A stretch of 28,193 nt of DNA from CAYJMQ01 sp964371555 (GTDB taxonomy: Bacteria; Bdellovibrionota; JACOXK01; 2-02-FULL-40-11). Positions 1-7,626 of this stretch are shown here, piece by piece; the stretch's first letter is position 1, and the number at the start of each line of letters is the position of its first letter. The translations under genes and the position numbers were made by a program. Location: positions 1-28,193 of the forward strand of contig CAYJMQ010000022.1 of NCBI GenBank assembly GCA_964371555.1, given 5' to 3'. Below the pieces are notes generated by a model. The model was not told the DNA's origin and ran no database searches. It saw nothing but the letters and a program-made list of their open reading frames with translations.

Positions 1-4
1 TATT

Positions 5-32
5 TAGTTTTTGTGCTTTTCGCGACAAAAAC
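5..32. repeat. 28-nt hairpin-forming repeat, left copy
   Basis: This 28-nt sequence recurs exactly as its reverse complement at 27892-27919. The unit is itself an imperfect hairpin: AGTTTTTGT at 6-14 pairs with ACAAAAACT at 25-33 around a GC-rich loop. It lies in non-coding DNA upstream of bamA and looks like a piece of a dispersed intergenic element. Its function is unknown. Confidence 0.7.
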
Positions 33-33
33 T

Positions 34-54
34 ATCCTGAGCGCAGCGAAGGAT
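34..54. repeat. REP-like imperfect palindrome
   Basis: The 21-nt stretch begins ATCCTGAGCG and ends CGAAGGAT, so it folds into a short imperfect stem. The pattern resembles the abundant palindromic REP-type repeats of many bacterial genomes. It directly abuts the 28-nt repeat. Assignment as REP rests on resemblance only, since one copy is visible here. Confidence 0.45.
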
Positions 55-109
55 CGTGTGGTGTTCAGCTTTTCATTGACGAAACAGCCTGCCTTTGCTA
101 GCGTCAAAG

Positions 110-132
110 TTTGATTTTAAGGAAAAATCAAA
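110..132. repeat. AT-rich hairpin upstream of bamA
   Basis: TTTGATTTT at 110-118 is perfectly complementary to AAAATCAAA at 124-132, with a 5-nt loop. It lies about 25 nt before the bamA start, so it would fall in the leader of the LPS operon. There is no T-run typical of an intrinsic terminator. It may be a leader structure or a protein-binding site. Confidence 0.4.
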
Positions 133-153
133 TCTTATTCAGGACTTATTGAA

Positions 154-2400
154 TTGATGCCCCTTAAAAAAGTTTTATTCTGTTTTGTATGGATTCTCGA
201 GCTTGGGTTTCTCTGCCAGGTCTTTGCTGAAAACGGCAAAATTGTTGAGGTCTCAGTCAGGGGGAATCGCCGAATTGAGACGAGCGCGATTCTCAATCAG
301 GTTGAAACGAAAGCGGGCTCATCCTATTCACGGGAGAAAATCCGGGAAAGTATCATTCGTATCTATAAACTCGGCTTTTTTGATGACATTAAAGTCGATT
401 CTCAAAAAAGAGATTCGGGGATCCATTTAACTTATATTGTTGTTGAAAAGCCGACGATCCGGAATGTTTTTTACGAAGGGTATAAAAAAGTCGATCTTTC
501 AGATATCAAGGAGCAGGTCGATCTTCAGACTTACGCAATTGTCGATTTAAATAAGGTCAAGATTTCCAAAGAAAAGATCCTCAAAATATATGAGCAGAAG
601 GGTTTTTTTCTCGCGCGAGTGAGCTATTCCATTAAAAGATATAAAAAAGCGAATGAAGTGGATATTACGTTTCATATCGAAGAGCTCGACAAAGTTAAAA
701 TCCGAAAAATCAATTTTATCGGAAACCAGGTTTTTTCGGAAGATAATCTGAAATCGGTCATGGCGACAAAAGAGCGCGGGGTTTTGACCTGGCTCACAAA
801 AAGCGACAACTATCAGGAAGAAATTTTTCAGGGGGATTTGGAAAACATTGCCTATTTCTACCACACCAAAGGATATGTTCAGGTGAAAGTCGATCCTCCC
901 GTTGTGACGGTTTCCCCTGAAAAAAAGTGGATCGATATTGTTTTGGCAGTTCATGAAGGGGAATCCTTTCAGGTGGGTGAAGTGGGGTATGACGGCGAGC
1001 TTGTCTTTTCTATCAAAGAGCTTGAGACCGACCGATCCGTTCTGCCCGGTCTGGTATTTAACCGGGACGATCTTCGAAAAGAGGTACTGAGACTGGCTGA
1101 TAAATACAAAGACGAAGGGTATGCGTTTGCAAACGTCAATGTGAAGTCGAACATACGGGAGAAAGATCGGAAGGTCGATTTGACCTTTCAATTTGAAAAG
1201 GGGCAGAAGGCTTATTTTGGAAATATTAATGTCTATGGGAATACGAATACACGGGACAAGGTCATTCGTCGTGAACTGCTTGTGCATGAAGGGGATCTCT
1301 ATAATGAGACACGCTTGAGGAAAAGCATCGAGAAAATTCAGGCGCTCGGCTATTTCAGCGAAGTAACCTTTGTGAAACCACAGGGGGATGCGCTAAACAT
1401 ACTCGATCTTCATATCAGCCTTAAAGAAAGGCCGACAGGGGCATTGACTGTGGGGGCGGGGCTGAGCGGCGGGGACTTTGTGGCGAATGCCCAAATTTCT
1501 CATAACAACCTCTTTGGAAAGGGGCATAACGTCAGTCTCAACGCGCAGATTGCCGGAGAATCAAACAGGTTTTCCGCGAGTTTCACGGAACCCTACACCC
1601 TTGATTCGCTTTGGAGCAGCGGTTTTGACGCGTTCAAAAACGAGACGAGGACGAGAGATTTTAGTGAATTGAAAACCGGCGGCGATATCCGAATGGGGCG
1701 ACCGATTGGGGATTATGTCAGCTCTTTTGTCACCTATAAATTGGAAGATATCCGACTCAAAGAGGTCCAGGCGGAGGATTTGATTAAGGCGGATGGATTA
1801 ACGAGTTCTATTTTAGGGACATTGATCTACGATCGCAGAAATAACCGATTTGATCCAACAAAGGGTTTCCACGATCACCTTTCAACGGAATACGCTGGCT
1901 TGGGGGGGGACAATCATTTTTTTAAATCGATTTTTTTCTCCCGTTTTTATTTTCCGGTTTCATTTCTGAAAGGGGTTTTTCGGATCAATACGCAGGTTGG
2001 GCTTGTCACCCGGACAACTTTCAAAGCCATTCCGACCACCGAGCGGTTTATTTTGGGGGGGGTGAATTCGCTGCGCGGGTTTGAGGCATTTACCATTGGT
2101 CCCAAGGAAGTATCGAAAGATGGGAAAGAAGTTCTGGTAGGGGGGGACCGGCAGTTTTTTAGCAATCTTGAGTATGAAATTCCATTGGTCAGAGAGATGG
2201 GGGTCAAAGGGGTTCTTTTTTATGATGTTGGGTCGGCTTTTGATGGTTCGAAGATTGATGAAATACGCCATAACATTGGCTTTGGTTTCAGGTGGTTTTC
2301 GCCATTTGGTCCGATCCGGGTGGAGATCGGTTTTCCGATCGATCCAAAAGAGGGTGAAAAGAAACAGGTGGTTCAGTTTGCGATTACACCGCCATTTTAA
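154..2400 (+). CDS. bamA: Outer membrane protein assembly factor BamA
   Basis: This is the core subunit of the beta-barrel assembly machine in the outer membrane. The product is 747-748 aa. Residues 1 to about 24 are a signal peptide (Lys-Lys, hydrophobic core, cut near VFA/EN). Five POTRA repeats follow to about residue 420, each with the alternating strand/helix pattern and GN or GxY turns. A C-terminal beta-barrel follows, with the conserved (V/L)RGF loop motif near residues 639-642 and a terminal Phe (ITPPF) as beta-signal. A TTG at 154 and an ATG at 157 are both possible starts. AGGA at 141-144 is 9 nt from the TTG and 12 nt from the ATG. It heads a long operon, followed by the skp-like chaperone gene as in many diderms. 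Confidence 0.96.
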   Translation: MMPLKKVLFCFVWILELGFLCQVFAENGKIVEVSVRGNRRIETSAILNQVETKAGSSYSREKIRESIIRIYKLGFFDDIKVDSQKRDSGIHLTYIVVEKPTIRNVFYEGYKKVDLSDIKEQVDLQTYAIVDLNKVKISKEKILKIYEQKGFFLARVSYSIKRYKKANEVDITFHIEELDKVKIRKINFIGNQVFSEDNLKSVMATKERGVLTWLTKSDNYQEEIFQGDLENIAYFYHTKGYVQVKVDPPVVTVSPEKKWIDIVLAVHEGESFQVGEVGYDGELVFSIKELETDRSVLPGLVFNRDDLRKEVLRLADKYKDEGYAFANVNVKSNIREKDRKVDLTFQFEKGQKAYFGNINVYGNTNTRDKVIRRELLVHEGDLYNETRLRKSIEKIQALGYFSEVTFVKPQGDALNILDLHISLKERPTGALTVGAGLSGGDFVANAQISHNNLFGKGHNVSLNAQIAGESNRFSASFTEPYTLDSLWSSGFDAFKNETRTRDFSELKTGGDIRMGRPIGDYVSSFVTYKLEDIRLKEVQAEDLIKADGLTSSILGTLIYDRRNNRFDPTKGFHDHLSTEYAGLGGDNHFFKSIFFSRFYFPVSFLKGVFRINTQVGLVTRTTFKAIPTTERFILGGVNSLRGFEAFTIGPKEVSKDGKEVLVGGDRQFFSNLEYEIPLVREMGVKGVLFYDVGSAFDGSKIDEIRHNIGFGFRWFSPFGPIRVEIGFPIDPKEGEKKQVVQFAITPPF

Positions 2401-2410
2401 AGGAGGAAAA

Positions 2411-2953
2411 ATGAAACAAAACGTTTCTTATATATCGCTGGGTGTTTTTATTTTTTTAACAGTTTCCGCCGCACAGGCCCAGAGCTCATCGGGTTCCCAG
2501 AGCGGTTCAAAGGTCGGTTACGTCGATATGGAGCGGGCGCTTCAGTCTACGAAGGCTGGACAGGGGGCGAAAAAAGAGGTTGAAAAAGAGATTGAAAAGA
2601 GGAAGAAAGCGTTGGATAAGCTTCGAAACGATGTCGTCAAGATGGAGGATGATCTTAAAAAACAGGAATTGGTGTTGACGGCGGAATCGAGAGAGAAAAA
2701 GAAAACCGACTATTTAAAAAAGGTGGAAGATTTGAGGAGCCTGATGGCAAAGAGTCAGCAGGAGATGCAGGAGGTTGAGCAAAAGATCGCCTCGCCTATT
2801 CTCGTCAAGATGAGTGAGGTTTTGAAGAAATTAAGTGAAGAGAAGGGGTATGATGTGATTGTCGCCAAAGGCGCTCTTGTTTATGCGCGTGATGAATCGG
2901 ATCTGACCGATGATCTGATCAAGCGTTTTGATAAGGAGTATAAAGGAAAATAA
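2411..2953 (+). CDS. skp: OmpH/Skp family periplasmic chaperone
   Basis: This 180-aa protein would hold unfolded outer-membrane proteins in the periplasm on their way to BamA. Residues 1 to about 23 form a signal peptide ending AAQAQ. A Ser/Gly-rich stretch follows, then the family signature KVGYVDMERAL, then a long Lys/Glu-rich coiled coil (about residues 48-130) forming the Skp tentacles. The tail (YDVIVAKGALVYA) matches the closing strand of the family. ATG 2411 is chosen because it has a near-perfect Shine-Dalgarno, AAGGAGG at 2400-2406, which overlaps the bamA stop. An upstream in-frame extension to 2168 would run through bamA and is rejected. The stop overlaps the fabZ start by 1 nt (TAATG). 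Confidence 0.93.
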   Translation: MKQNVSYISLGVFIFLTVSAAQAQSSSGSQSGSKVGYVDMERALQSTKAGQGAKKEVEKEIEKRKKALDKLRNDVVKMEDDLKKQELVLTAESREKKKTDYLKKVEDLRSLMAKSQQEMQEVEQKIASPILVKMSEVLKKLSEEKGYDVIVAKGALVYARDESDLTDDLIKRFDKEYKGK

Positions 2954-3444
2954 TGAAGATAGAGGCGTCTCTTTCTGCGGTTGAAATACGCGAGCTTCTC
3001 CCCCATCGCTATCCTTTTTTGCTTGTCGATCGGGTGGAAAAAATTGTCGTCTCAAAAACGACGCCGATCGGAGACAAGATTGTGGCCTATAAAGCGGTAA
3101 CTCAGAACGAGCCCTTTTTTCAGGGGCATTTTCCACAGTATCCCGTGATGCCTGGGGTTTTGATAGTGGAGGCTATGGCGCAGACGGCGGGGCTTCATCT
3201 CTATTTGACGTATGAGTGGGCCCGAAAAAAGAATCACTATCTTTATTTGACCGGGGTCGATGGAGCAAGATTTCGAGCCCCCGTTGAACCCGGCTCTCTT
3301 TTAAGGTTGGAAGGCCAGGCCGTCAAAATCAGGCAGGAAAAATTCTGTATTTATGAGGCGAAAGCTTTTTTGGATTCGGCCATTGTGGCGGAGGCGACCA
3401 TTTCTTCGATTTTTGCCGAGAAGCCCGGAGGGGGAAAAAAATGA
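2953..3444 (+). CDS. fabZ: 3-hydroxyacyl-ACP dehydratase FabZ
   Basis: This cytoplasmic enzyme dehydrates (3R)-hydroxyacyl-ACP in fatty acid elongation. It competes with LpxA for the same hydroxyacyl-ACP, which explains its regular place before lpxA. The product is 163 aa, the usual length. The N-terminal LLPHRYPFLLVDR motif is typical. The hot-dog catalytic pair is visible as His59 in QGHFP and Glu73 in VEAMAQ, with PVMPGVL between them. It starts at the overlapping TAATG after skp and overlaps lpxA by 4 nt (ATGA), so translation is probably coupled. No lpxD separates it from skp, unlike the enterobacterial order. Confidence 0.96.
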   Translation: MKIEASLSAVEIRELLPHRYPFLLVDRVEKIVVSKTTPIGDKIVAYKAVTQNEPFFQGHFPQYPVMPGVLIVEAMAQTAGLHLYLTYEWARKKNHYLYLTGVDGARFRAPVEPGSLLRLEGQAVKIRQEKFCIYEAKAFLDSAIVAEATISSIFAEKPGGGKK

Positions 3445-4382
3445 TTCATTCATCGGCGATTGTCGATCCCAAAGCGAATATTGGCGACAGTGTCGATTTA
3501 GGCCCCTTTGTTGTGATTGGCGAAGGGGTGAAAATTGGCGATGGGACAAAGATCCATGCCCATTCAGTTCTTGAAGGGCCTGAGCTTTCTATTGGCAAAG
3601 AATGCGAAATAGGTCCCTCTGTGGTTTTGAAAAGTCATACCTCGATGGGGGATCGTAACCGGATATACCCCTTTGCCTGTATTGGCGCTCTACCGCAGGA
3701 CCTCAAATTTAAGGGGGAAGAATCGCGTCTCGAGATCGGCTCGGACAATACTTTTCGCGAGTCGGTAACCCTCCATCGCGGCACAGCGACGGGTGGGGGG
3801 GTTACGAGAATTGGAAATCACAATTTTTTAATGGCCTATGTTCATGTTGCGCACGACTGTCAGATCGGCGATTCCGTTGTGATGGCAAACAGTGTAGGAC
3901 TTGCGGGGCATGTGATGATTGAAGATCATGCCATTTTAGGGGGGATGGTCGGGGTTTTACAATTTATACGAATCGGGACGTTTTCTTATACGGGTGGATT
4001 TTCAAAGATCACAAGGGATATTCCCCCCTTTATGATCGTATCCGGGACAGATGCCAGCGTTGGCGTGAGAGGGATTAATTCTGTCGGTTTATCGCGGAAA
4101 GGGGTTGATACGAAAACCATTCGCGATTTAAAGGAAGCCTATAAAATTCTTTTCATGGCCGATCATACGGTGCAGGAAAGTTTGTCAAAAATAAAAGAGA
4201 GTTCTCTTTTAGAGACCCCCCAGGTGAAACATCTTGTTCAATTTATTGAGCGATCATGTAACGGAAATGGCAACGGGAATGGTATCGTTGGAAGATACAG
4301 GGAGCCAGAGAAGGTAGAAGATGAAAAAGAAGATCAACGCAGCCGTCATTGGGGTGGGGTATCTCGGGACATTTCATGCTGA
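3441..4382 (+). CDS. lpxA: UDP-GlcNAc (or UDP-GlcNAc3N) acyltransferase LpxA
   Basis: This enzyme catalyses the first step of lipid A synthesis, hydroxyacyl transfer from ACP to the sugar 3-position. The left-handed parallel beta-helix of hexapeptide repeats spans residues 2 to about 200, and the C-terminal helical region runs to about 272. His138 in VAHDC corresponds to catalytic His125 of E. coli; His135 and His157 match His122 and His144. Leu173 stands where E. coli has His160. The family normally ends near residue 262-270. Here an Asn-Gly repeat (residues 274-281) and a charged tail extend it to 313, reading 62 nt into the next gene. The neighbouring GnnA-like gene leaves open whether the acceptor is UDP-GlcNAc or its 3-amino analogue. 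Confidence 0.95.
   Translation: MIHSSAIVDPKANIGDSVDLGPFVVIGEGVKIGDGTKIHAHSVLEGPELSIGKECEIGPSVVLKSHTSMGDRNRIYPFACIGALPQDLKFKGEESRLEIGSDNTFRESVTLHRGTATGGGVTRIGNHNFLMAYVHVAHDCQIGDSVVMANSVGLAGHVMIEDHAILGGMVGVLQFIRIGTFSYTGGFSKITRDIPPFMIVSGTDASVGVRGINSVGLSRKGVDTKTIRDLKEAYKILFMADHTVQESLSKIKESSLLETPQVKHLVQFIERSCNGNGNGNGIVGRYREPEKVEDEKEDQRSRHWGGVSRDISC
4260..4283. repeat. 12-nt tandem duplication in lpxA tail
   Basis: Two adjacent 12-nt units, AACGGAAATGGC and AACGGGAATGGT, differ at two positions and encode Asn-Gly-Asn-Gly twice. They mark the point where lpxA leaves the conserved family sequence, so the tail may have arisen by local duplication. Confidence 0.75.
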
Positions 4383-5328
4383 AAAATATTCGCAATTAAA
4401 AGATGTCAATCTCATTGGCGTTGTCGACGTCGATTCCCATCGGGCAAAAGCGGTTGCCGACCGCTTTCAAACCAGAAGTTTTACCGATTATCGGGAAATA
4501 TTAAGAGATGCCCAAGCCGTCAGCATTGTTGTGCCGACCGATCGCCACTATGAGATTGCAAAAGAGTGTCTCTGGCGAGGCTGTGATGTTTTGATTGAAA
4601 AGCCGATGACCGAAAAGATCTGGCAGGCTGAAGAGCTCATTGAGATTGCCAAATCGAGGGGGGCTATTTTACAGGTTGGGCATCTCGAACGCTTTAACTC
4701 GGCGATTCAGGAGGCCTCCCGTTTTTTAAGCGCTCCGCTCTTTATTGAATGCCACAGGCTTCATTCATTTGTGGAGCGGGGCACTGAGGTGGATGTGATT
4801 TTGGATCTTATGATCCATGATCTTGATATTATTTTGAGCTTCGTTCGTTCCCGGGTTGTTCGAATCGATGCGGTTGGAACCCCCGTTCTTTCACCTCACG
4901 TCGATATAGCCAATGTCAGGCTGAAATTTGAAAGTGGGTGTGTCGCGAATGTGACTGCGAGCCGGATTTCTTTCAGCGCCATCCGAAAAATAAGAATTTT
5001 TCAACCCTCGGCCTATGTATCGATCGATTTTCAGAATTCATCTGTCGATATTTGCAGAAAGATTTCTGCCGGAAGAGATCCAAAAGGAAAAGAGGCAGAG
5101 TTGACAGCGGAGAGGCTTTCATTCCCGAAACGGGATGCTTTGTCAGAAGAGATTTCCGCGTTCATCAAATCGGTGAAGGGAAGGACTCCCCCGCTGGTGG
5201 GGGGACTTGAGGCCATTGAAGCGCTCAAACTGGCAGATCAGATCCGTGAGCGGATTAAACAAACGGGAAGAGTCATATCACGCGGATTTGGTCAAAGAAC
5301 TTGGGACGTGGGGCCTTTTGGCAGTTAA
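4321..5328 (+). CDS. Gfo/Idh/MocA oxidoreductase, GnnA-like
   Basis: This is a 335-aa NAD(P)-dependent sugar oxidoreductase. The Rossmann motif GVGYLG is at residues 11-16, the acidic strand end is VVDVDSH (35-40), and the family EKP motif with Lys94 is at 93-95. A HDLDI motif in the C-terminal domain is also typical. In Acidithiobacillus and Leptospira, a homologue (GnnA) beside lpxA oxidises the 3-hydroxyl of UDP-GlcNAc so that GnnB can aminate it, giving amide-linked lipid A. The position between lpxA and lpxB supports a role in lipid A sugar chemistry. However, no GnnB-type (DegT/AHBA) aminotransferase is in the window. It starts inside the lpxA tail and ends 6 nt before lpxB. Confidence 0.85.
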   Translation: MKKKINAAVIGVGYLGTFHAEKYSQLKDVNLIGVVDVDSHRAKAVADRFQTRSFTDYREILRDAQAVSIVVPTDRHYEIAKECLWRGCDVLIEKPMTEKIWQAEELIEIAKSRGAILQVGHLERFNSAIQEASRFLSAPLFIECHRLHSFVERGTEVDVILDLMIHDLDIILSFVRSRVVRIDAVGTPVLSPHVDIANVRLKFESGCVANVTASRISFSAIRKIRIFQPSAYVSIDFQNSSVDICRKISAGRDPKGKEAELTAERLSFPKRDALSEEISAFIKSVKGRTPPLVGGLEAIEALKLADQIRERIKQTGRVISRGFGQRTWDVGPFGS

Positions 5329-5334
5329 ATTTCT

Positions 5335-7626
5335 ATGAGTTTTTCAGAAAAAAAATCAATTTTCATCGTTGCGGGGGAGGCATCAGGGGATCTTCATGGT
5401 TCTTCTGTGGCGAGGGAGATATTCAAAAGAGATCCTTCCGTTTTTATTTATGGAGTTGGCGGGATTGAGATGGAGAAGGCCGGTGTTCATCTGATTGCAA
5501 GGTCGGAGACCATTGCTGTGACCGGTATTTTTGAGGTTTTTTTTAAACTGAGAGAGCTTCTTTCACTATTTTTTCTTCTGGTAAGGTCGATTGTCATTTA
5601 TAAACCGGACCTTGCGATTTTGATCGATTATCCCGATTTTAATCTGCGGCTTGCCAAAAGGTTGAAGAAAAGAGGGGTCCCTGTTCTTTACTATATCAGT
5701 CCCCAGGTGTGGGCTTGGCGCAGGTCGCGTCTTCGTCAGATCGGAAAATGTGTGGCGAGAATGCTCGTTGTTTTTCCTTTCGAGGCCGCATTTTACAAAG
5801 CGGCTGGCATCGATGTTGATTTTGTCGGTCATCCGCTGTTAGACCGGCTTGAAGGTTCCCCCCAAGTTTCTCAAAATGTGCGGACGATCGCGCTGATGCC
5901 AGGTTCCCGAAAGAATGAAATCCGGTATCTTTTGCCCGCAATGCTTGAATCTGCCGTCGAGATCCACCGTCGCTATCCCACTATTGAATTTTTGCTGGCG
6001 CTTGCCCCGGGGCTCATGAAGTCGGATATTTCTTTTACGCCAGTCGTCAAGTTGATAGACGAGAGCCTTCCAATCAGGATCGTTGAAGGGGGTGGGGCTG
6101 ATTTTTTGTCAGGGGTTGATTTTGTGATCTGCTGTTCAGGAACAGCGGCGCTTGAGGCCGCCATTTTTGGGAAAGCGATGGTTGTTCTTTATAAGTTAAA
6201 CCGTTTAACTTATTTGCTTGCGACTTTTCTCATGACTTCCGGACTTAAATATTTTGCGCTTCCAAATATTGTCGCGTCGCGCAGGCTTGTGCCTGAACTT
6301 CTTCAGGGTGATGTGACTCCGAAGAAGATTTCCGGAGAGGTTTTTCGTTTTTTGGAGAACGGCAGGCTTTTGAAACGAACTTCTGAGGAGTTGCTAAAAA
6401 TCCGAAACCAATTGGGTTCACCGGGGGCAGCCTTTCGTGTGGCGGAGCAGGCATTTCTTTTTTTATCAAAAAAAGAAATGCTCTCTTCTATTCAAAAAAC
6501 GCCTGGTCAAAAAACGCCTGGTCAAAAAACGCCTGATCGACAGCCCCCCGGTTTTTGGATTCTGAAATTAACGCATCGGATTTTTTCCCCATTCCTGTGG
6601 CTGGCATCGTGTCTATATGGTTTTGTGGTTTGGGGGCGACGCTATTTTTATGTGGTTAGGATATTTAAGGCCCGGAAAGTTCCTGCAACGGTCATTTCGG
6701 TTGGGAATATGACAGTCGGAGGGACAGGAAAAACCCCCTTTACCATTTTTTTGGCTGATGAAATGAAACGCAGGGGAAGATCCATCGCGATCTTGAGCCG
6801 CGGATATAAAAGAAAGGCGAAAAATGCCTGGGACTGTGTCTCAGATGGTCTATCCGTGAAACTGGATGTTTTAGAGGCGGGGGATGAGCCGTGGCTGATG
6901 GCATCCAGATTGAAAGGGATTCCCGTTTATGTGGGGGGAAACCGCTACCAAACGGCCGTTGAGATTTTAAAACGACATTCCGTCGACATGCTTCTTTTAG
7001 ACGACGGTTTTCAACACTGGGGGCTCGATCGTGATTTTGATTTTATTACGTTCGATGCGACCACCTTTAAAGAGAGGGTGGGGCTCCTCCCCTATGGAAA
7101 ATTTCGGGAACCGCTGAGGCATCTCAAGCGTTCCAATTGCGTCATTTTGACACGCACCGATCATCTGAATGATATTGAGAAAGAAAGATTAAACCGCTTG
7201 CTCCATTTGGCGCATCCGAACGCCCCGATGATCGAAGCAAATTATCGTCCAAAACATCTATTGCATATTTCTTCGGGGGAACAGATTTTCCTGGATCATC
7301 TGGTCGGGCGGCGCATTTCGGCTTTTGCGGGCATAGGGAATCCGGACTCTTTTTTAAGAGTTGCCAGGCAGTTTTCTCAAGTCGTTGATTTTAAGGTCTA
7401 TTTGGATCACACCTTCTATTCCGCAAAAATGATGGGGCAGATTTTAAGGGATGCTGAAAAAAAAGGCGCTGATTTAATTCTTACGACTGAAAAAGACGCC
7501 GTGAGAATTCCAAAAGATGTTCTAAAATCAAATCCCCCGCTTTACGCGCTCTGCGTCGATTTGGAAATTACGAAGGGCAAGCGCGAGCTGGATGCCCTCC
7601 TGGATCATCTTCCATGTCCATTTTAA
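5335..7626 (+). CDS. lpxB-lpxK: LpxB-LpxK fusion: lipid A disaccharide synthase / 4'-kinase
   Basis: One uninterrupted 763-codon frame carries two lipid A enzymes. Residues 1 to about 380 are LpxB (family GT19), which joins UDP-diacylglucosamine and lipid X. Its markers are VAGEASGDLHG (12-22), SPQVWAWR, PGSRKNEI and CSGTAALE. Residues about 400-763 are LpxK, the membrane-associated kinase that phosphorylates the disaccharide at the 4'-position. Its markers are an N-terminal hydrophobic anchor, Walker A GGTGKT (462-467) and the catalytic motif DDGFQH (556-561). The linker carries a three-fold KTPGQ-type repeat. An in-frame ATG at 6478 could restart LpxK alone, but it sits in a 14-bp palindrome and lacks a good ribosome site. 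Both halves are full length, so both are probably active. Confidence 0.94.
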   Translation: MSFSEKKSIFIVAGEASGDLHGSSVAREIFKRDPSVFIYGVGGIEMEKAGVHLIARSETIAVTGIFEVFFKLRELLSLFFLLVRSIVIYKPDLAILIDYPDFNLRLAKRLKKRGVPVLYYISPQVWAWRRSRLRQIGKCVARMLVVFPFEAAFYKAAGIDVDFVGHPLLDRLEGSPQVSQNVRTIALMPGSRKNEIRYLLPAMLESAVEIHRRYPTIEFLLALAPGLMKSDISFTPVVKLIDESLPIRIVEGGGADFLSGVDFVICCSGTAALEAAIFGKAMVVLYKLNRLTYLLATFLMTSGLKYFALPNIVASRRLVPELLQGDVTPKKISGEVFRFLENGRLLKRTSEELLKIRNQLGSPGAAFRVAEQAFLFLSKKEMLSSIQKTPGQKTPGQKTPDRQPPGFWILKLTHRIFSPFLWLASCLYGFVVWGRRYFYVVRIFKARKVPATVISVGNMTVGGTGKTPFTIFLADEMKRRGRSIAILSRGYKRKAKNAWDCVSDGLSVKLDVLEAGDEPWLMASRLKGIPVYVGGNRYQTAVEILKRHSVDMLLLDDGFQHWGLDRDFDFITFDATTFKERVGLLPYGKFREPLRHLKRSNCVILTRTDHLNDIEKERLNRLLHLAHPNAPMIEANYRPKHLLHISSGEQIFLDHLVGRRISAFAGIGNPDSFLRVARQFSQVVDFKVYLDHTFYSAKMMGQILRDAEKKGADLILTTEKDAVRIPKDVLKSNPPLYALCVDLEITKGKRELDALLDHLPCPF
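6191..6213. repeat. 11-bp perfect palindrome inside lpxB
   Basis: ATAAGTTAAAC (6191-6201) and GTTTAACTTAT (6203-6213) are perfect reverse complements separated by one base. It lies within the LpxB part of the fusion gene (residues around YKLNRLTY). It has no known function. Confidence 0.8.
6451..6481. repeat. 14-bp perfect inverted repeat at LpxB/LpxK junction
   Basis: GCATTTCTTTTTTT (6451-6464) and AAAAAAAGAAATGC (6468-6481) are perfect reverse complements with a 3-nt loop. The right arm contains the in-frame ATG 6478 that could start LpxK. It is directly followed by the 15-nt repeats, so it marks the fusion junction. Confidence 0.85.
6492..6536. repeat. Three 15-nt tandem repeats coding the LpxB-LpxK linker
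   Basis: Three consecutive copies of TCAAAAAACGCCTGG, the last with a final A, start at 6492, 6507 and 6522. They encode the repeated pentapeptide KTPGQ of the interdomain linker. The near-identity of the copies suggests recent slippage. Copy-number changes would stay in frame. Confidence 0.9.

Noticed and set aside
547..1287. 246-codon minus-strand open frame
   Set aside because: It is antisense to the POTRA domains of bamA, which are well supported. It has no recognisable domains and is explained by codon bias on the other strand.
2168..2410. Upstream extension of the skp-like gene
   Set aside because: It would overlap the bamA barrel in another frame. The ATG at 2411 has a near-perfect Shine-Dalgarno and a signal peptide.
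6492..6536. CRISPR-like short repeats
   Set aside because: The 15-nt units are contiguous, in frame and without spacers, so they are a coding tandem repeat.
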